A stretch of DNA of 64,000 bases from RPQJ01 sp963748985. GTDB taxonomy: Bacteria > Pseudomonadota > Gammaproteobacteria > Steroidobacterales > Steroidobacteraceae. Under the pieces are notes generated by a model. That model was not told the origin of the DNA and did not search any database. It was given only the letters and a program-made list of their open reading frames with translations. The stretch is from NCBI GenBank assembly GCA_963748985.1, contig CAVVKQ010000003.1:1-64000 (forward strand). Direction: 5' to 3'. The translations under genes and the position numbers were made by a program. Numbering within the stretch: position 1 is the first letter of the stretch; every line of letters starts with the position of its first letter. Of this stretch, positions 35,325 through 43,714 are shown piece after piece.

Positions 35325-35528
35325 ATGCCGACGTTTCCGTGTCCCACGTGCCAACGCCCGGTGGAGTGGTCCGACGCAGCGCGTTGGCGCCCGTTCTGCA
35401 GCGAGCGCTGCCGGCTGATCGACCTCGGCGCGTGGATGACTGAAAAGCACGCGATTGCCGGCGAGGAGATCTCGCCGGACGACGTCCAGCCCGCGAAGGA
35501 CGAACCCGACGATCCTCCGCGACACTGA
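35325..35528 (+). CDS. yacG: DNA gyrase inhibitor YacG
   Basis: 67-aa zinc protein. Four cysteines are arranged as CPTC...CSERC, followed by the family motif RLIDLGAWMTEKHAI. YacG binds GyrB and blocks DNA binding by gyrase. The acidic, proline-rich tail is normal. Last gene of the coaE-zapD-yacG set. Confidence 0.95.
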   Translation: MPTFPCPTCQRPVEWSDAARWRPFCSERCRLIDLGAWMTEKHAIAGEEISPDDVQPAKDEPDDPPRH

Positions 35529-35546
35529 AGAAGCGCAGAAATTTCC

Positions 35547-36224
35547 ATGGATCCCGACTTCTGGCATCAACGCTGGCAAGCCCGTCAGATCGGATTTCAC
35601 CAGTCCGCGCCGCATCCATTCCTCGAACGCTGGTGGCCCTCGCTCGATGCAGCGGCCGGCTCGCGCGTCTACGTGCCGCTCTGCGGCAAGAGCCTGGACA
35701 TGGTGTGGTTGTCGGTGCGTGGCTACCGCGTCGTCGGCTCCGAGCTGAGCTCGCTCGCAGTCGAGGAGTTCTTCGGCGAGCAGCAGCGGACCGACGTGCA
35801 GATCGAACAGCACGGCTCGTTCCACTGGCATCGATCCGGCGCGTTCGAGATTTTCGAGGGTGATGCGCTGCAACTCACGCCCGAGCTGCTCGGCCCGGTA
35901 CAGGCCGCCTACGATCGAGCTGCGCTCGTCGCTCTGCCGCCCTCGATGCGCGAGCGCTACGCGCAGCATTTCGCCACGTTGATGCCGGCAGGCAGTCGCA
36001 CGCTGCTCATCGCGTTCGAGTACGAGCAGGCGATCAAGGACGGCCCGCCCTTCTCCGTCGAACCCGACGAGGTGCAGAGGTTGTACGGCGATTTCTTCCG
36101 GGTCGAGGAACTCGAACGCGTCGACATCATCGGCGAAAGCCCGAAGTTTGCCGCGTCCGGCCTCGACGCGCTGCACGAAGTGGCTTATTCACTGACCCGC
36201 GCTCCGCGCGCCATCTCCCGCTGA
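35547..36224 (+). CDS. tpm: Thiopurine S-methyltransferase
   Basis: 225-aa SAM-dependent methyltransferase. The N-terminus FWHQRWQARQIGFHQSAPHP and the motif VYVPLCGKSLDMVWL are diagnostic of bacterial TPMT, which methylates thiopurines and some selenium or tellurium compounds. Physiological substrate in bacteria is not settled. Starts 18 bp after yacG and is likely co-transcribed. Downstream lie large hairpins. Confidence 0.94.
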   Translation: MDPDFWHQRWQARQIGFHQSAPHPFLERWWPSLDAAAGSRVYVPLCGKSLDMVWLSVRGYRVVGSELSSLAVEEFFGEQQRTDVQIEQHGSFHWHRSGAFEIFEGDALQLTPELLGPVQAAYDRAALVALPPSMRERYAQHFATLMPAGSRTLLIAFEYEQAIKDGPPFSVEPDEVQRLYGDFFRVEELERVDIIGESPKFAASGLDALHEVAYSLTRAPRAISR

Positions 36225-36273
36225 GCAGGCCACGCAGCGATGCGGCGGGTCGGGCGCCGGTGGTTGCAGGCGA

Positions 36274-36339
36274 TTGATCCGGGACCTTCCCCCGAGCTTG
36301 GAAAGGCAGACACGCGCTCGGGGGAAGGTCCCGGATCAA
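36274..36339. repeat. Perfect 24-bp inverted repeat with conserved loop (hairpin 1)
   Basis: Arms 36274-36297 and 36316-36339 are exactly complementary; the loop is 18 nt. The inner arm plus loop reads GAGCTTGGAAAGGCAGACAC and then GCGC, which recurs in reverse orientation in hairpin 2, while the outer stem sequence differs. Confidence 0.9.
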
Positions 36340-36482
36340 CCGCTCGCGAGACGGCGCATGTAGCCTGATACGACGGGGGAGCCGACTCAGCGAGAAATGT
36401 CGGCGGTGTTCGCAGCGTCATTCGGGGCACTACCGCTGGAAGCTGCGTTCCGATGCGCTCAACGCTGCATGCGCCGTGCGAC

Positions 36483-36504
36483 CTTTTCCGCTGCTGCGGA
36501 AAAG
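36483..36504. terminator. Short 9-bp hairpin, possible terminator
   Basis: CTTTTCCGC, loop TGCT, GCGGAAAAG. Perfect stem with flanking A/T on the inner side; could terminate either convergent transcript. Confidence 0.45.
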
Positions 36505-36531
36505 TCGTTCAGGCGCCGCCTCACAAGCGGT

Positions 36532-36596
36532 CGATCCGGTCGTCTCTTCCCGGCGCGTGTCTGCCTTTCCAGCTCGCGGAGAGAACGACCGGATCG
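36532..36596. repeat. Inverted repeat with conserved loop (hairpin 2)
   Basis: Arms 36532-36550 and 36578-36596: the outer 12 bp pair perfectly (CGATCCGGTCGT), the next 7 imperfectly. The loop contains GCGCGTGTCTGCCTTTCC followed by AGCTC, the reverse complement of the hairpin 1 loop apart from one T. The stem differs from hairpin 1 except for the GATCCGG end. Confidence 0.85.
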
Positions 36597-36663
36597 GCCG
36601 CCTGCAGACCCGCACGCGCTGCCTCGAGCATCGCGCTCGGCCGCTGCAGAACCGGATGACACA

Positions 36664-37053
36664 CTACCGCCGCGCCAGCGCCGCCACGATCGGCGCATCC
36701 GCCTCGAGAATGTCGTGCTCGCGCAGGCGCGACGGCTCGACCCATTCCAGCAGCTGCGCATCGAGCCCTCGTGGCTGACCCGACCACTCCTTGATCACCC
36801 ACACGTCCAGCCAGATCGTCCGGCCCGGATAGACGGCGGCGTAGTACATCAGGCGTTCGGCATCCCCGGCCTCGATGCCGATTTCTTCCCGCAGTTCCCT
36901 GGCGATCGCAGCGTGCGCCGATTCATCGGCAGCGACCTTGCCGCCGGGAAACTCCCAGCGTCCGGCGAGTGACTTGCCAGTCGGCCGCTGCGCGATGAGT
37001 ACGCGGCCACCGGCATCGAACACCAGCCCGGCGACAACCCACAGTTCCTGCAT
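36664..37053 (-). CDS. mutT: 8-oxo-dGTP diphosphatase MutT (Nudix)
   Basis: 129-aa Nudix hydrolase. The Nudix box GGKVAADESAHAAIARELRE begins near residue 37 and continues EEIGI. Preceding WEFPGGKV and the position just downstream of secA match MutT, which removes oxidised dGTP from the nucleotide pool. Single-domain form, without the thiamine-phosphate-synthase-like extension seen in Pseudomonas. Confidence 0.92.
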   Translation of the reverse strand: MQELWVVAGLVFDAGGRVLIAQRPTGKSLAGRWEFPGGKVAADESAHAAIARELREEIGIEAGDAERLMYYAAVYPGRTIWLDVWVIKEWSGQPRGLDAQLLEWVEPSRLREHDILEADAPIVAALARR

Positions 37054-37101
37054 CGGTTGCCTTGGCCTCGTTGCGACGACGAAGGCGCCCGGACCTGGTG
37101 G

Positions 37102-39906
37102 TCAGATCTGGCCGTGGCAGTGCTTGTATTTCTTGCCGGATCCGCACGGGCAAGGCTCATTGCGCCCCACCTTGCGCCCATCGCGCACGACCGTCTCGCC
37201 GCTCGGCGACGCCGGACCGGCCGCACGCGCTTCGCCCCCGCCGAATCCGCGGGCGAACCCGGAGCCGGCTGCAGGCCCGCCGCCCATGCCACTGCCCGCT
37301 GTCGCCGCGCCTTCCGCAGCGCCATCGCTGGCAATGACGGACTGCGGTGACACGTGTTGTGTCTGCAGCTGGCGAGCCATCTGCCGTTCACGCTCCCGCT
37401 CCTGCTCTTCGATCTCCGCTTCCGTCCGCACCTGCAGCCGCGACAGCAGCGAAACCGTGTCGTGCTTGATGCGGTCGAGCAGCGCGCCAAAGAGTTCGAA
37501 CGCCTCGCGCTTGTACTCCTGCTTGGGGTTCTTCTGCGCGTAGGCACGCAGGTGGATGCCCTGCCGCAGGTAATCCATCGCCGCGAGATGATCGCGCCAG
37601 TGACGATCCAGTTCCTGCAGCATCACGGCCTTCTCGAGGTGACGCATCACCGGCGCGCCTACGGCAGCGACCTTGGCCTCGTATGCGTCCTCGACGGCCT
37701 TCACTACGCGGTCGCGCAAGCCGGCTTCGGCGATTTCGTGGTCGGCAGTGAGCCAGGCCTTCGGATCGATCGGGGTGACGAAGTCACGTTCGATCGCGTC
37801 CTTGAGGTCGTCGAGTTTCCACTCCTCTTCGGGACTCTCGCGCGGCACGAACTGGTCGATCAGGTTGTTGACCACTTCGGCACGAATGCCCGTGACGGAA
37901 TCGGAGATGTCCTCCGCCGCCATGATCTCGGTACGCTGCTGGTAGATGACCTTGCGCTGGTCGTTGGCCACGTCGTCGTACTCGAGCAGGTTCTTGCGCA
38001 GGTCGAAGTTGTAGGCTTCGACCTTGCGTTGCGCGCGCTCGATCTGGCGCGACAGCATCTTGCTTTCGATGACCTCGCCTTCCTTCATGCCGGCTGTGGT
38101 CAGCCAGCGCTTGGTGCGCTCCGGGTCGCCGAAAATGCGCATCAGGCTGTCTTCGAGCGACAGGTAGAACCGGCTCGAGCCCGGGTCGCCCTGGCGGCCT
38201 GATCGACCGCGCAACTGGTTGTCGATGCGGCGCGATTCGTGACGCTCGGTGCCGATGATGTGCAGGCCGCCCGACGCGATCACCTGCGCGTGCCGGCGCT
38301 TCCAGTCTTCCTCGACCGCGGCGCGCGCGGCGGCGTCCGTCGCGTCGATCTCCAGCAGCTCTGTCTTGAGGCTGCCGCCGAGCACGATGTCCGTGCCGCG
38401 GCCGGCCATGTTGGTGGCGATCGTCACGGTGCCGGAACGTCCAGCCTGCGACACGATGGTCGCCTCGCGGTCGTGCTGCTTCGCGTTCAGCACGTTGTGA
38501 TCGATGCCCTTCTGCTTCAGCAGGCCCGAGAGCAGCTCCGAGGTTTCGACCGAGGTGGTGCCGACGAGGGCCGGTTGGCCGCGCTTAACGCATTCGCGGA
38601 TGTCGTCGATGATCGCTTCGTACTTGTCTTTCTGCGTCAGGTAGACGAGGTCCGCCGCGTCGTCGCGGATCATCGGCCGGTGCGTCGGAATCACGACCAC
38701 TTCGAGGCCGTAAATCTGCTGGAACTCGAAGGCCTCGGTGTCGGCCGTGCCGGTCATGCCCGACAACTTGCCGTACATGCGGAAGAAGTTCTGGAACGTG
38801 ATCGAGGCAACCGTCTGGTTTTCCTCGCGCACGGTCACGCCCTCCTTCGCCTCCACGGACTGGTGCAGGCCATCGGACCAGCGGCGGCCCGGCATCGTGC
38901 GCCCCGTGAACTCGTCGACGATGATGACTTCGCCGTTGCGGACGATGTACTCGACGTCCTTGCGGTACAGCGCGTGCGCGCGCAGCGCGGCGTTGAGGTG
39001 ATGCATCAGCCGGATGTTGGCCGGGTCGTAGAGGCTCTGCCCTTCCTGCAGCAACCCAGCCTCCAGGAAGAGGTCTTCGACGTGCTCGTGGCCCTGGTCG
39101 GAGAGATGAACCTGTTTCGACTTTTCATCGGACCAGTAGTCGCCCTCGCCTTCCTCCGACTCCTGCTTCGAGAGACGCGGCACCAGCTCGTTGATCTTCA
39201 TGTAGAGCTCGGTGCTCTCCTCGGCGGGGCCCGAGATGATCAACGGCGTGCGCGCTTCGTCGATGAGGATCGAGTCCACTTCGTCGACCACCGCGAACGC
39301 GAGCTCGCGCTGCATGCGGTCTTCAATGCGGAAGGACAGGTTGTCGCGCAGGTAGTCGAAACCGAATTCGTTGTTGGTGCCGTACGTGATGTCGGAGCCG
39401 TAGGCCGCGCGCTTCTCGTCGGGCATCAGGCCGGCCTTGACCACGCCGACGCTCATGCCGAGGAAGTTGTAGATCGGCGACATCCAGTCGGCGTCGCGCT
39501 GTGCGAGGTATTCGTTGACCGTAACGATGTGCGCGCCCTTGCCGGCCAGCGCGTTCAGGTACGCGGGCAGCGTGGCGACGAGCGTCTTGCCTTCGCCGGT
39601 GCGCATCTCGGCGATCTTGCCGTTGTTGAGCACCATGCCGCCGATCAGCTGCACGTCGAAGTGGCGCAGGCCGAGGGTGCGGCGCGAGGCTTCACGGACG
39701 ACCGCGAACGCTTCGGGCAGGAGGTCGTCGAGGGTCTTCCCGGCCGCGAGCTGCGCGCGGAACTGGACGGTCCTGCCAGCGAGGTCCGCATCGGACAGGG
39801 CCTGGATAGCGGGCTCGAACGCGTTGATCTTCCTGACGAGGCCGTTGTACTGACTGACGAGCCGCTGGTTGCGGCTGCCGAAAATGCGGGTGAGCCAATT
39901 AGCCAC
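37102..39906 (-). CDS. secA: Preprotein translocase ATPase SecA
   Basis: 934-aa motor of the Sec pathway. Starts MANWLTRIFGSRNQRL. Walker A EMRTGEGKT near residue 100, the DEAD-like motif AFAVVDEVDSILIDEARTPL, and the second nucleotide domain with TNMAGRGTDIVLGG. The C-terminal linker is Gly/Ala-rich and ends in the zinc motif CPCGSGKKYKHCH that binds SecB and ribosomes. Upstream of mutT, as in many relatives; no secM is evident. Confidence 0.98.
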   Translation of the reverse strand: MANWLTRIFGSRNQRLVSQYNGLVRKINAFEPAIQALSDADLAGRTVQFRAQLAAGKTLDDLLPEAFAVVREASRRTLGLRHFDVQLIGGMVLNNGKIAEMRTGEGKTLVATLPAYLNALAGKGAHIVTVNEYLAQRDADWMSPIYNFLGMSVGVVKAGLMPDEKRAAYGSDITYGTNNEFGFDYLRDNLSFRIEDRMQRELAFAVVDEVDSILIDEARTPLIISGPAEESTELYMKINELVPRLSKQESEEGEGDYWSDEKSKQVHLSDQGHEHVEDLFLEAGLLQEGQSLYDPANIRLMHHLNAALRAHALYRKDVEYIVRNGEVIIVDEFTGRTMPGRRWSDGLHQSVEAKEGVTVREENQTVASITFQNFFRMYGKLSGMTGTADTEAFEFQQIYGLEVVVIPTHRPMIRDDAADLVYLTQKDKYEAIIDDIRECVKRGQPALVGTTSVETSELLSGLLKQKGIDHNVLNAKQHDREATIVSQAGRSGTVTIATNMAGRGTDIVLGGSLKTELLEIDATDAAARAAVEEDWKRRHAQVIASGGLHIIGTERHESRRIDNQLRGRSGRQGDPGSSRFYLSLEDSLMRIFGDPERTKRWLTTAGMKEGEVIESKMLSRQIERAQRKVEAYNFDLRKNLLEYDDVANDQRKVIYQQRTEIMAAEDISDSVTGIRAEVVNNLIDQFVPRESPEEEWKLDDLKDAIERDFVTPIDPKAWLTADHEIAEAGLRDRVVKAVEDAYEAKVAAVGAPVMRHLEKAVMLQELDRHWRDHLAAMDYLRQGIHLRAYAQKNPKQEYKREAFELFGALLDRIKHDTVSLLSRLQVRTEAEIEEQERERERQMARQLQTQHVSPQSVIASDGAAEGAATAGSGMGGGPAAGSGFARGFGGGEARAAGPASPSGETVVRDGRKVGRNEPCPCGSGKKYKHCHGQI

Positions 39907-39990
39907 TGGGGTTCCGGGCGATAAGCGATGGAAATAAAGGCGGAAATTCTACAGCACTGCCGTAGGTGAGGCGGCTCTCCGTAGATACAA

Positions 39991-40154
39991 GGGGTTAGGG
40001 GATAGGGGTTAGGGGTTAGTCGGAAAACCGCGAGCGCTGCGATTGGACAGCGGCGAGACCTCAGGGTTTCGGCGGCCGTTGGGCCGAGCGGACTTTGGAG
40101 AAGTGCAGGTGGGGTTGGGTTCCGACTAACCCCTAACCCCCAACCCCTATCCCC
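39991..40154. repeat. Inverted heptamer arrays, G-rich type (secA/M23 gap)
   Basis: Left arm 39991-40025 is four GGGGTTA-type heptamers (one is GGGGATA) plus GTCGGAA. Right arm 40120-40154 is its reverse complement with about four mismatches. A unique 94-nt centre separates them. Each arm has four runs of GGGG with 3-nt loops on its G-rich strand, a perfect G-quadruplex pattern. It fills most of the space between the M23 peptidase 3' end and the secA start. Confidence 0.9.
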
Positions 40155-40157
40155 TTT

Positions 40158-41063
40158 TCACGGCGCTGCGAGGTACTTCATCGGGTTGAGGACGTTGCCG
40201 TCCCGCAGCACCTCGAAATGCACGTGAGTACCGGTGGAGCGGCCAGTGCTGCCAATGATGGCGATGGCGTCGTTCTTCTGCACCGGCCGGCCAACCTGCA
40301 CCAGGTTGCGCGAGTTGTGGCCGTAACGAGTCACGTAGCCCGTCGGGTGCGTGATCTCGACGACGTTGCCGTAACCCTGCTTCCAGCCTGAATACGTCAC
40401 GACGCCGGGGCCGACGGCGATGACGCGGGAGCCCGTAGGACCGGCGAAGTCGACGCCCGCATGGAACGCGCCGCGACCCGTGAACGGATCGCTGCGACGG
40501 CCGAAATGCGAGGAAATCCAGCCGCCGATCAGCGGCAGCCCGCCCGGCATGATGCGCTGGCCGAGTTCACGCGACGCCATGACCATCTCGAGCGCCCCTA
40601 ACTGCTGCGCGCGGTCGTTGATCTGTTCTTCAAGGGTGTCGAGCACTGCAGTGAGTTCAGGCACCTGCACGGAGCCACCCTGCGCCTCTTGTCCCTCGGG
40701 ACCGCCAGCGGGGGGCGGCTTGGCAAAATCGAATTCACCGCGGTCGAGGCCGGCCAGGTCCGTGAGCCTGCGCCCCAGGGCGTCGAGTCGGATCAACTGG
40801 GCGTTCAGGGAACCGATTCGCGTGGCCAGGGCGTCGACCTTGCCATCGATCTGCCCGCGGGCGGCCTGCAGGTCAGTCTTCTGCTGGGCCATGGCGCGCG
40901 CATAGGCGCGCTGCTCGGCATTGCCGCCGAGCAGGAAACGCCCGAGCGCCAGGCCGGCGATGAAGATGCCGACGATGAGAACCGAGGCCAGCAGCAGGTG
41001 TGGCCCGGTGAGGTCGATCTCTCTGGTGCGGCCATGGGGGCCGGTAACGATCCGCAAATTCAT
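40158..41063 (-). CDS. M23-family peptidase (LasA/NlpD-like)
   Basis: 301-aa envelope protein with one N-terminal membrane segment (residues 22-46), a coiled-coil region about 50-165 and a C-terminal LytM domain. Zinc ligands look intact: H201 and D205 in FHAGVDFAG, and H280-V-H282 in GTHVHFEVL, so an active endopeptidase is likely, in contrast to degenerate LytM activators. The start at 41063 gives MNLRIVTGPHGRTREI. The M23 gene next to secA and DUF721 is a known gammaproteobacterial arrangement. Confidence 0.9.
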   Translation of the reverse strand: MNLRIVTGPHGRTREIDLTGPHLLLASVLIVGIFIAGLALGRFLLGGNAEQRAYARAMAQQKTDLQAARGQIDGKVDALATRIGSLNAQLIRLDALGRRLTDLAGLDRGEFDFAKPPPAGGPEGQEAQGGSVQVPELTAVLDTLEEQINDRAQQLGALEMVMASRELGQRIMPGGLPLIGGWISSHFGRRSDPFTGRGAFHAGVDFAGPTGSRVIAVGPGVVTYSGWKQGYGNVVEITHPTGYVTRYGHNSRNLVQVGRPVQKNDAIAIIGSTGRSTGTHVHFEVLRDGNVLNPMKYLAAP

Positions 41064-41221
41064 GCCGCGCCAACCCCCGGGGTGCGTCCGTGGCGAAAAG
41101 CGACACGATCGCTGCATTGGCCAGCGGTCTTCATTGCGTCGTGTCACGGATTCGCGAGACTATGCCCCGACTGGCCACCTTTTGGCAAACAAATCGACTG
41201 TTTGCACAGTTTACCTTAACA

Positions 41222-41515
41222 ATGACGGATCGCCTGAAACCGCTGTTCGGGGGCCTCGCACCGGGCCTGGCCGTCCTCGAGAAGAAGGCCGCCGCGGCGC
41301 AGTCATTGACCGAAAAAGTCCGCCTGGAGCTGACAGAGTCCCTGCGTCCGCACCTGGTGTCGGCTGCCCGGCGTGGCGACGACCTGGTCGTCATCATGGA
41401 TTCCGCGGCGTGGACGCCCCGCGTGCGCTACGGAGCGCTGTCGCTCAAGGAACGGCTGGAGTCGGGCGGCGAACCAGCCATCGACAAGGTGGTGGTGAAG
41501 GTCAGAGGGAAGTGA
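41222..41515 (+). CDS. DUF721 (DciA-like) protein
   Basis: About 97 aa from the ATG at 41222 (MTDRLKPLFGGLAPGL). A GTG at 41090 would add 44 residues that do not resemble the family. The core VSAARRGDDLVVIMDSAAWTPRVRY is typical of DUF721; some members (DciA) load the replicative helicase in bacteria without DnaC. This gene has the compact form found beside lpxC and secA. Its stop codon lies inside the first heptamer of the next repeat array. A GCAAACA/TGTTTGC inverted repeat precedes it at 41185-41205. Confidence 0.82.
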   Translation: MTDRLKPLFGGLAPGLAVLEKKAAAAQSLTEKVRLELTESLRPHLVSAARRGDDLVVIMDSAAWTPRVRYGALSLKERLESGGEPAIDKVVVKVRGK

Positions 41516-41600
41516 ATAGTGATTAGTGAATAGTGAGGATAGTCGGAGCCGCATGCGCTTGGCGCTCCTATTCCGACTAATCACTAATCACTATTCAATT
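41512..41600. repeat. Inverted heptamer arrays, GTGATTA type (DUF721/lpxC)
   Basis: Left arm 41512-41548: GTGAATA, GTGATTA, GTGAATA, GTGAGGATA, GTCGGAG. Right arm 41571-41600: TTCCGAC followed by TAATCAC-type units. The centre is about 22 nt. It separates two convergent genes and begins within the DUF721 stop codon, so it could act as a bidirectional terminator. Confidence 0.88.
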
Positions 41601-41602
41601 CC

Positions 41603-42517
41603 TCACGTCGCCGCCGCGGCCGCCGCGACATAACTTATTGGCGCGTCCTGCAGCGTTTCGAACGTCACTTCTTCCCACGCGCTTGCATCCGCAACCAGCG
41701 TGCGCAGCAGGCGGTTGTTGAGCCCGTGGCCCGACTTGAAACCGCTGAACTCGCCGATCAGGCTGTGCCCGAGCAGGTAAAGATCGCCGATCGCGTCGAG
41801 GATCTTGTGCTTCACGAACTCGTCTTCGTAGCGCAGGCCATCCTCGTTCAACACCCGGTAATCGTCGAGCACGATCGCGTTGTCGAGGTTGCCGCCGAGG
41901 GCCAGGTTCTGCGCGCGCATGTACTCCAGGTCACGCATGAAGCCGAACGTGCGGGCACGGCTGACTTCGCGCAGGAACGTGGTCGTCGAGAAGTCCATCG
42001 AAGCGACCTGTGACCGGCGCTTGAACACCGGATGGTCGAATTCGATTTCAAAATTAACTTTAAAGCCGTCGTAGGGATCGAACCGCGCCCACTTGTCGCC
42101 GTCCTCGACCTTGACGCTCTTCTTGATGCGGACGAAGCGCTTCGCAGCGTTCTGTTCCTCGATGCCCGCCGACTGCAGCAGGAAGACGAACGGCCCAGCG
42201 CTGCCGTCCATGATCGGTACTTCGCTGGCGCTCAATTCGACGACGAGGTTGTCGATGCCGAGGCCCGCAAGCGCGGACATGAGATGCTCGACCGTCGAGA
42301 CCGTGCCTTCGCCCGCCGTGAGGCTGGTGCCGAGCGTGGTCTGGCTGACGTTGCCGGCCTTGGCCGGAATGTCGATGAGCTGGTCGAGGTCGGTGCGGCG
42401 GAAGACGATGCCCGAATTCGCCGGGGCCGGACGCAGGACCATGAGCACCTTCTTGCCGGTGTGCAGGCCCACGCCCGTGGCGCGGATCGAATTCTTGAGC
42501 GTGCGTTGCTTCAGCAT
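41603..42517 (-). CDS. lpxC: UDP-3-O-acyl-N-acetylglucosamine deacetylase
   Basis: 304-aa zinc deacetylase, the committed step of lipid A synthesis. Starts MLKQRTLKNSIRATGVGLHTG. Metal-ligand segments are STVEHLMSAL and HKILDAIGDLYLLG; the C-terminal GHSLIGEFSGFKSGHGLNN is standard. The 3' end has an alanine run (AAAAAT). Usually found next to ftsZ; here a CoA-catabolism block separates them. Confidence 0.97.
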   Translation of the reverse strand: MLKQRTLKNSIRATGVGLHTGKKVLMVLRPAPANSGIVFRRTDLDQLIDIPAKAGNVSQTTLGTSLTAGEGTVSTVEHLMSALAGLGIDNLVVELSASEVPIMDGSAGPFVFLLQSAGIEEQNAAKRFVRIKKSVKVEDGDKWARFDPYDGFKVNFEIEFDHPVFKRRSQVASMDFSTTTFLREVSRARTFGFMRDLEYMRAQNLALGGNLDNAIVLDDYRVLNEDGLRYEDEFVKHKILDAIGDLYLLGHSLIGEFSGFKSGHGLNNRLLRTLVADASAWEEVTFETLQDAPISYVAAAAAAT

Positions 42518-42548
42518 GAAAGAGATTTGGCCGGGGACTTAGCCGCGC

Positions 42549-42578
42549 ATTTTACCACAGGCGAAAGAATAAGCCTAA
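42549..42578 (-). promoter_or_regulatory. Promoter of lpxC
   Basis: Minus strand TTAGGC (42578-42573), 18-bp spacer, TAAAAT (42554-42549) preceded by TGG, giving an extended -10. 32 bp before the lpxC ATG. Confidence 0.5.
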
Positions 42579-42597
42579 GCCCATGTTTCTCATGGAT

Positions 42598-43686
42598 TTA
42601 TGAGGTTGCTGCGCGCTGCGCCTGGGCCCAGGCCAGGTCCGCAATCGCGTCGGTGAACGTCGCGTACTCACGGGCCCGCCCGCTGACGGCCGTTCCGCGC
42701 ACCACCCGGCTCCGAATGCCGTGGAAGATGCCGGCCAGCCGGAACATGCCGAATGCCAGGTAGAACTCGAGGTCGCGCGGATCCAGCCTGAAGCCGGTGA
42801 CCTGCTCGTAATGTGCCACGTACTCCGCTTCGGTCGGCAGGCCGAGCGCCACCGCGTCCCGGCCGCCGAGCATCGGGGTAGAAAGCGACGGCAGCCGATA
42901 GGCCATCAGGTGGTAGGCGAAGTCGGCGAGGGGGTCACCAAGCGAGGAGAGTTCCCAGTCGAGGATCGCCACCACGCGCGGTTCGGTCGGGTGGAACACC
43001 GCATTGTCCGAGCGGTAGTCGCCGTGCACGACCGCCGCGGACGGTTCCTGCGCCGGCATGTTGCGAGGCAGCCAGTCGATGACGCGCTCCATGGAGTCGA
43101 TGCGACCACCCGCCGTGTCTTCCTGGTACTGCTTCGAGAACCGCGCGATCTGCCGGCTAAGGTACCCGGTGGGTTTGCCGAAATCCCCGAGGCCCGCCGC
43201 TGCGGGATGCACCCGATGCAGGCGCGCGAGGGCATCACAGAGCGCCAGCGAATGTTCACGTCGGTGTTCCTTCGCGACGTCCGGAAACGAGGGATCCCAG
43301 AAGATGCGTCCTGCGACGTGATCCATCACGTAGAACCAGGTCCCGATCACGGTCTCGTCGGTGCATAGCGCGTAGGTGCGTGGCACGGGCACGTCGGTGT
43401 GCTGACCGAGCGCGGTGATGACCTTGTATTCGCGATCCACCGCGTGGGCCGACGCCAGCAACTGGCCCGGTGGCTTGCGACGGAGCACGTACTGCTGCGA
43501 CGGCGTCGTCAGCAGGTACGTTGGATTCGACTGCCCGCCCTTGAACTGGCGGATCGACAGCGGCCCCGCGAATCCTGCAACGTGCGCGTCGAGGTACTGC
43601 TGCAACCGATCGCGATCGATCTCGAGACCGGGACGCATCTCGGTCGTCGCGGCTTCAATCGTCGAGACGGTCGTCGTTCCGGTCAT
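42598..43686 (-). CDS. Phosphotransferase-family protein (APH/ACAD10-like)
   Basis: 362-aa kinase-like protein of the aminoglycoside phosphotransferase superfamily. ATP-binding start QFKGGQSNPTYLLTT; catalytic loop VVHGDYRSDNAVFHP; metal motif ILDWELSSLGDPLADFAY. This version is typical of proteins encoded beside acyl-CoA dehydrogenases and related to the N-terminal part of human ACAD10/11, thought to phosphorylate hydroxyacyl groups. Last gene of the thiolase, FadJ and ECH run, so probably part of hydroxyacyl-CoA turnover and not drug resistance. Confidence 0.87.
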   Translation of the reverse strand: MTGTTTVSTIEAATTEMRPGLEIDRDRLQQYLDAHVAGFAGPLSIRQFKGGQSNPTYLLTTPSQQYVLRRKPPGQLLASAHAVDREYKVITALGQHTDVPVPRTYALCTDETVIGTWFYVMDHVAGRIFWDPSFPDVAKEHRREHSLALCDALARLHRVHPAAAGLGDFGKPTGYLSRQIARFSKQYQEDTAGGRIDSMERVIDWLPRNMPAQEPSAAVVHGDYRSDNAVFHPTEPRVVAILDWELSSLGDPLADFAYHLMAYRLPSLSTPMLGGRDAVALGLPTEAEYVAHYEQVTGFRLDPRDLEFYLAFGMFRLAGIFHGIRSRVVRGTAVSGRAREYATFTDAIADLAWAQAQRAATS

Positions 43687-43714
43687 GCGCCCACCCCGCG
43701 ACCGCTGCCGGTCA

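Larger units (their letters stand above)
36225..36663. other. Gene-free interval rich in hairpins between tpm and mutT
   Basis: 439 bp between two convergent genes. No frame here looks like a protein. It holds three inverted repeats (described separately) and, after 36590, an imperfect direct repeat of GGCCGC-CTGCAG-type sequence (about 36596-36608 and 36639-36650). Both transcripts probably end here. Confidence 0.7.

Noticed and set aside
39991..40015. Telomere or linear-chromosome end
   Set aside because: The telomere-like repeats are short, internal, and flanked by ordinary conserved genes; nothing suggests a replicon end.
42598..43686. Aminoglycoside resistance kinase
   Set aside because: Sequence fits the ACAD10/11-type branch and the neighbours are beta-oxidation genes.
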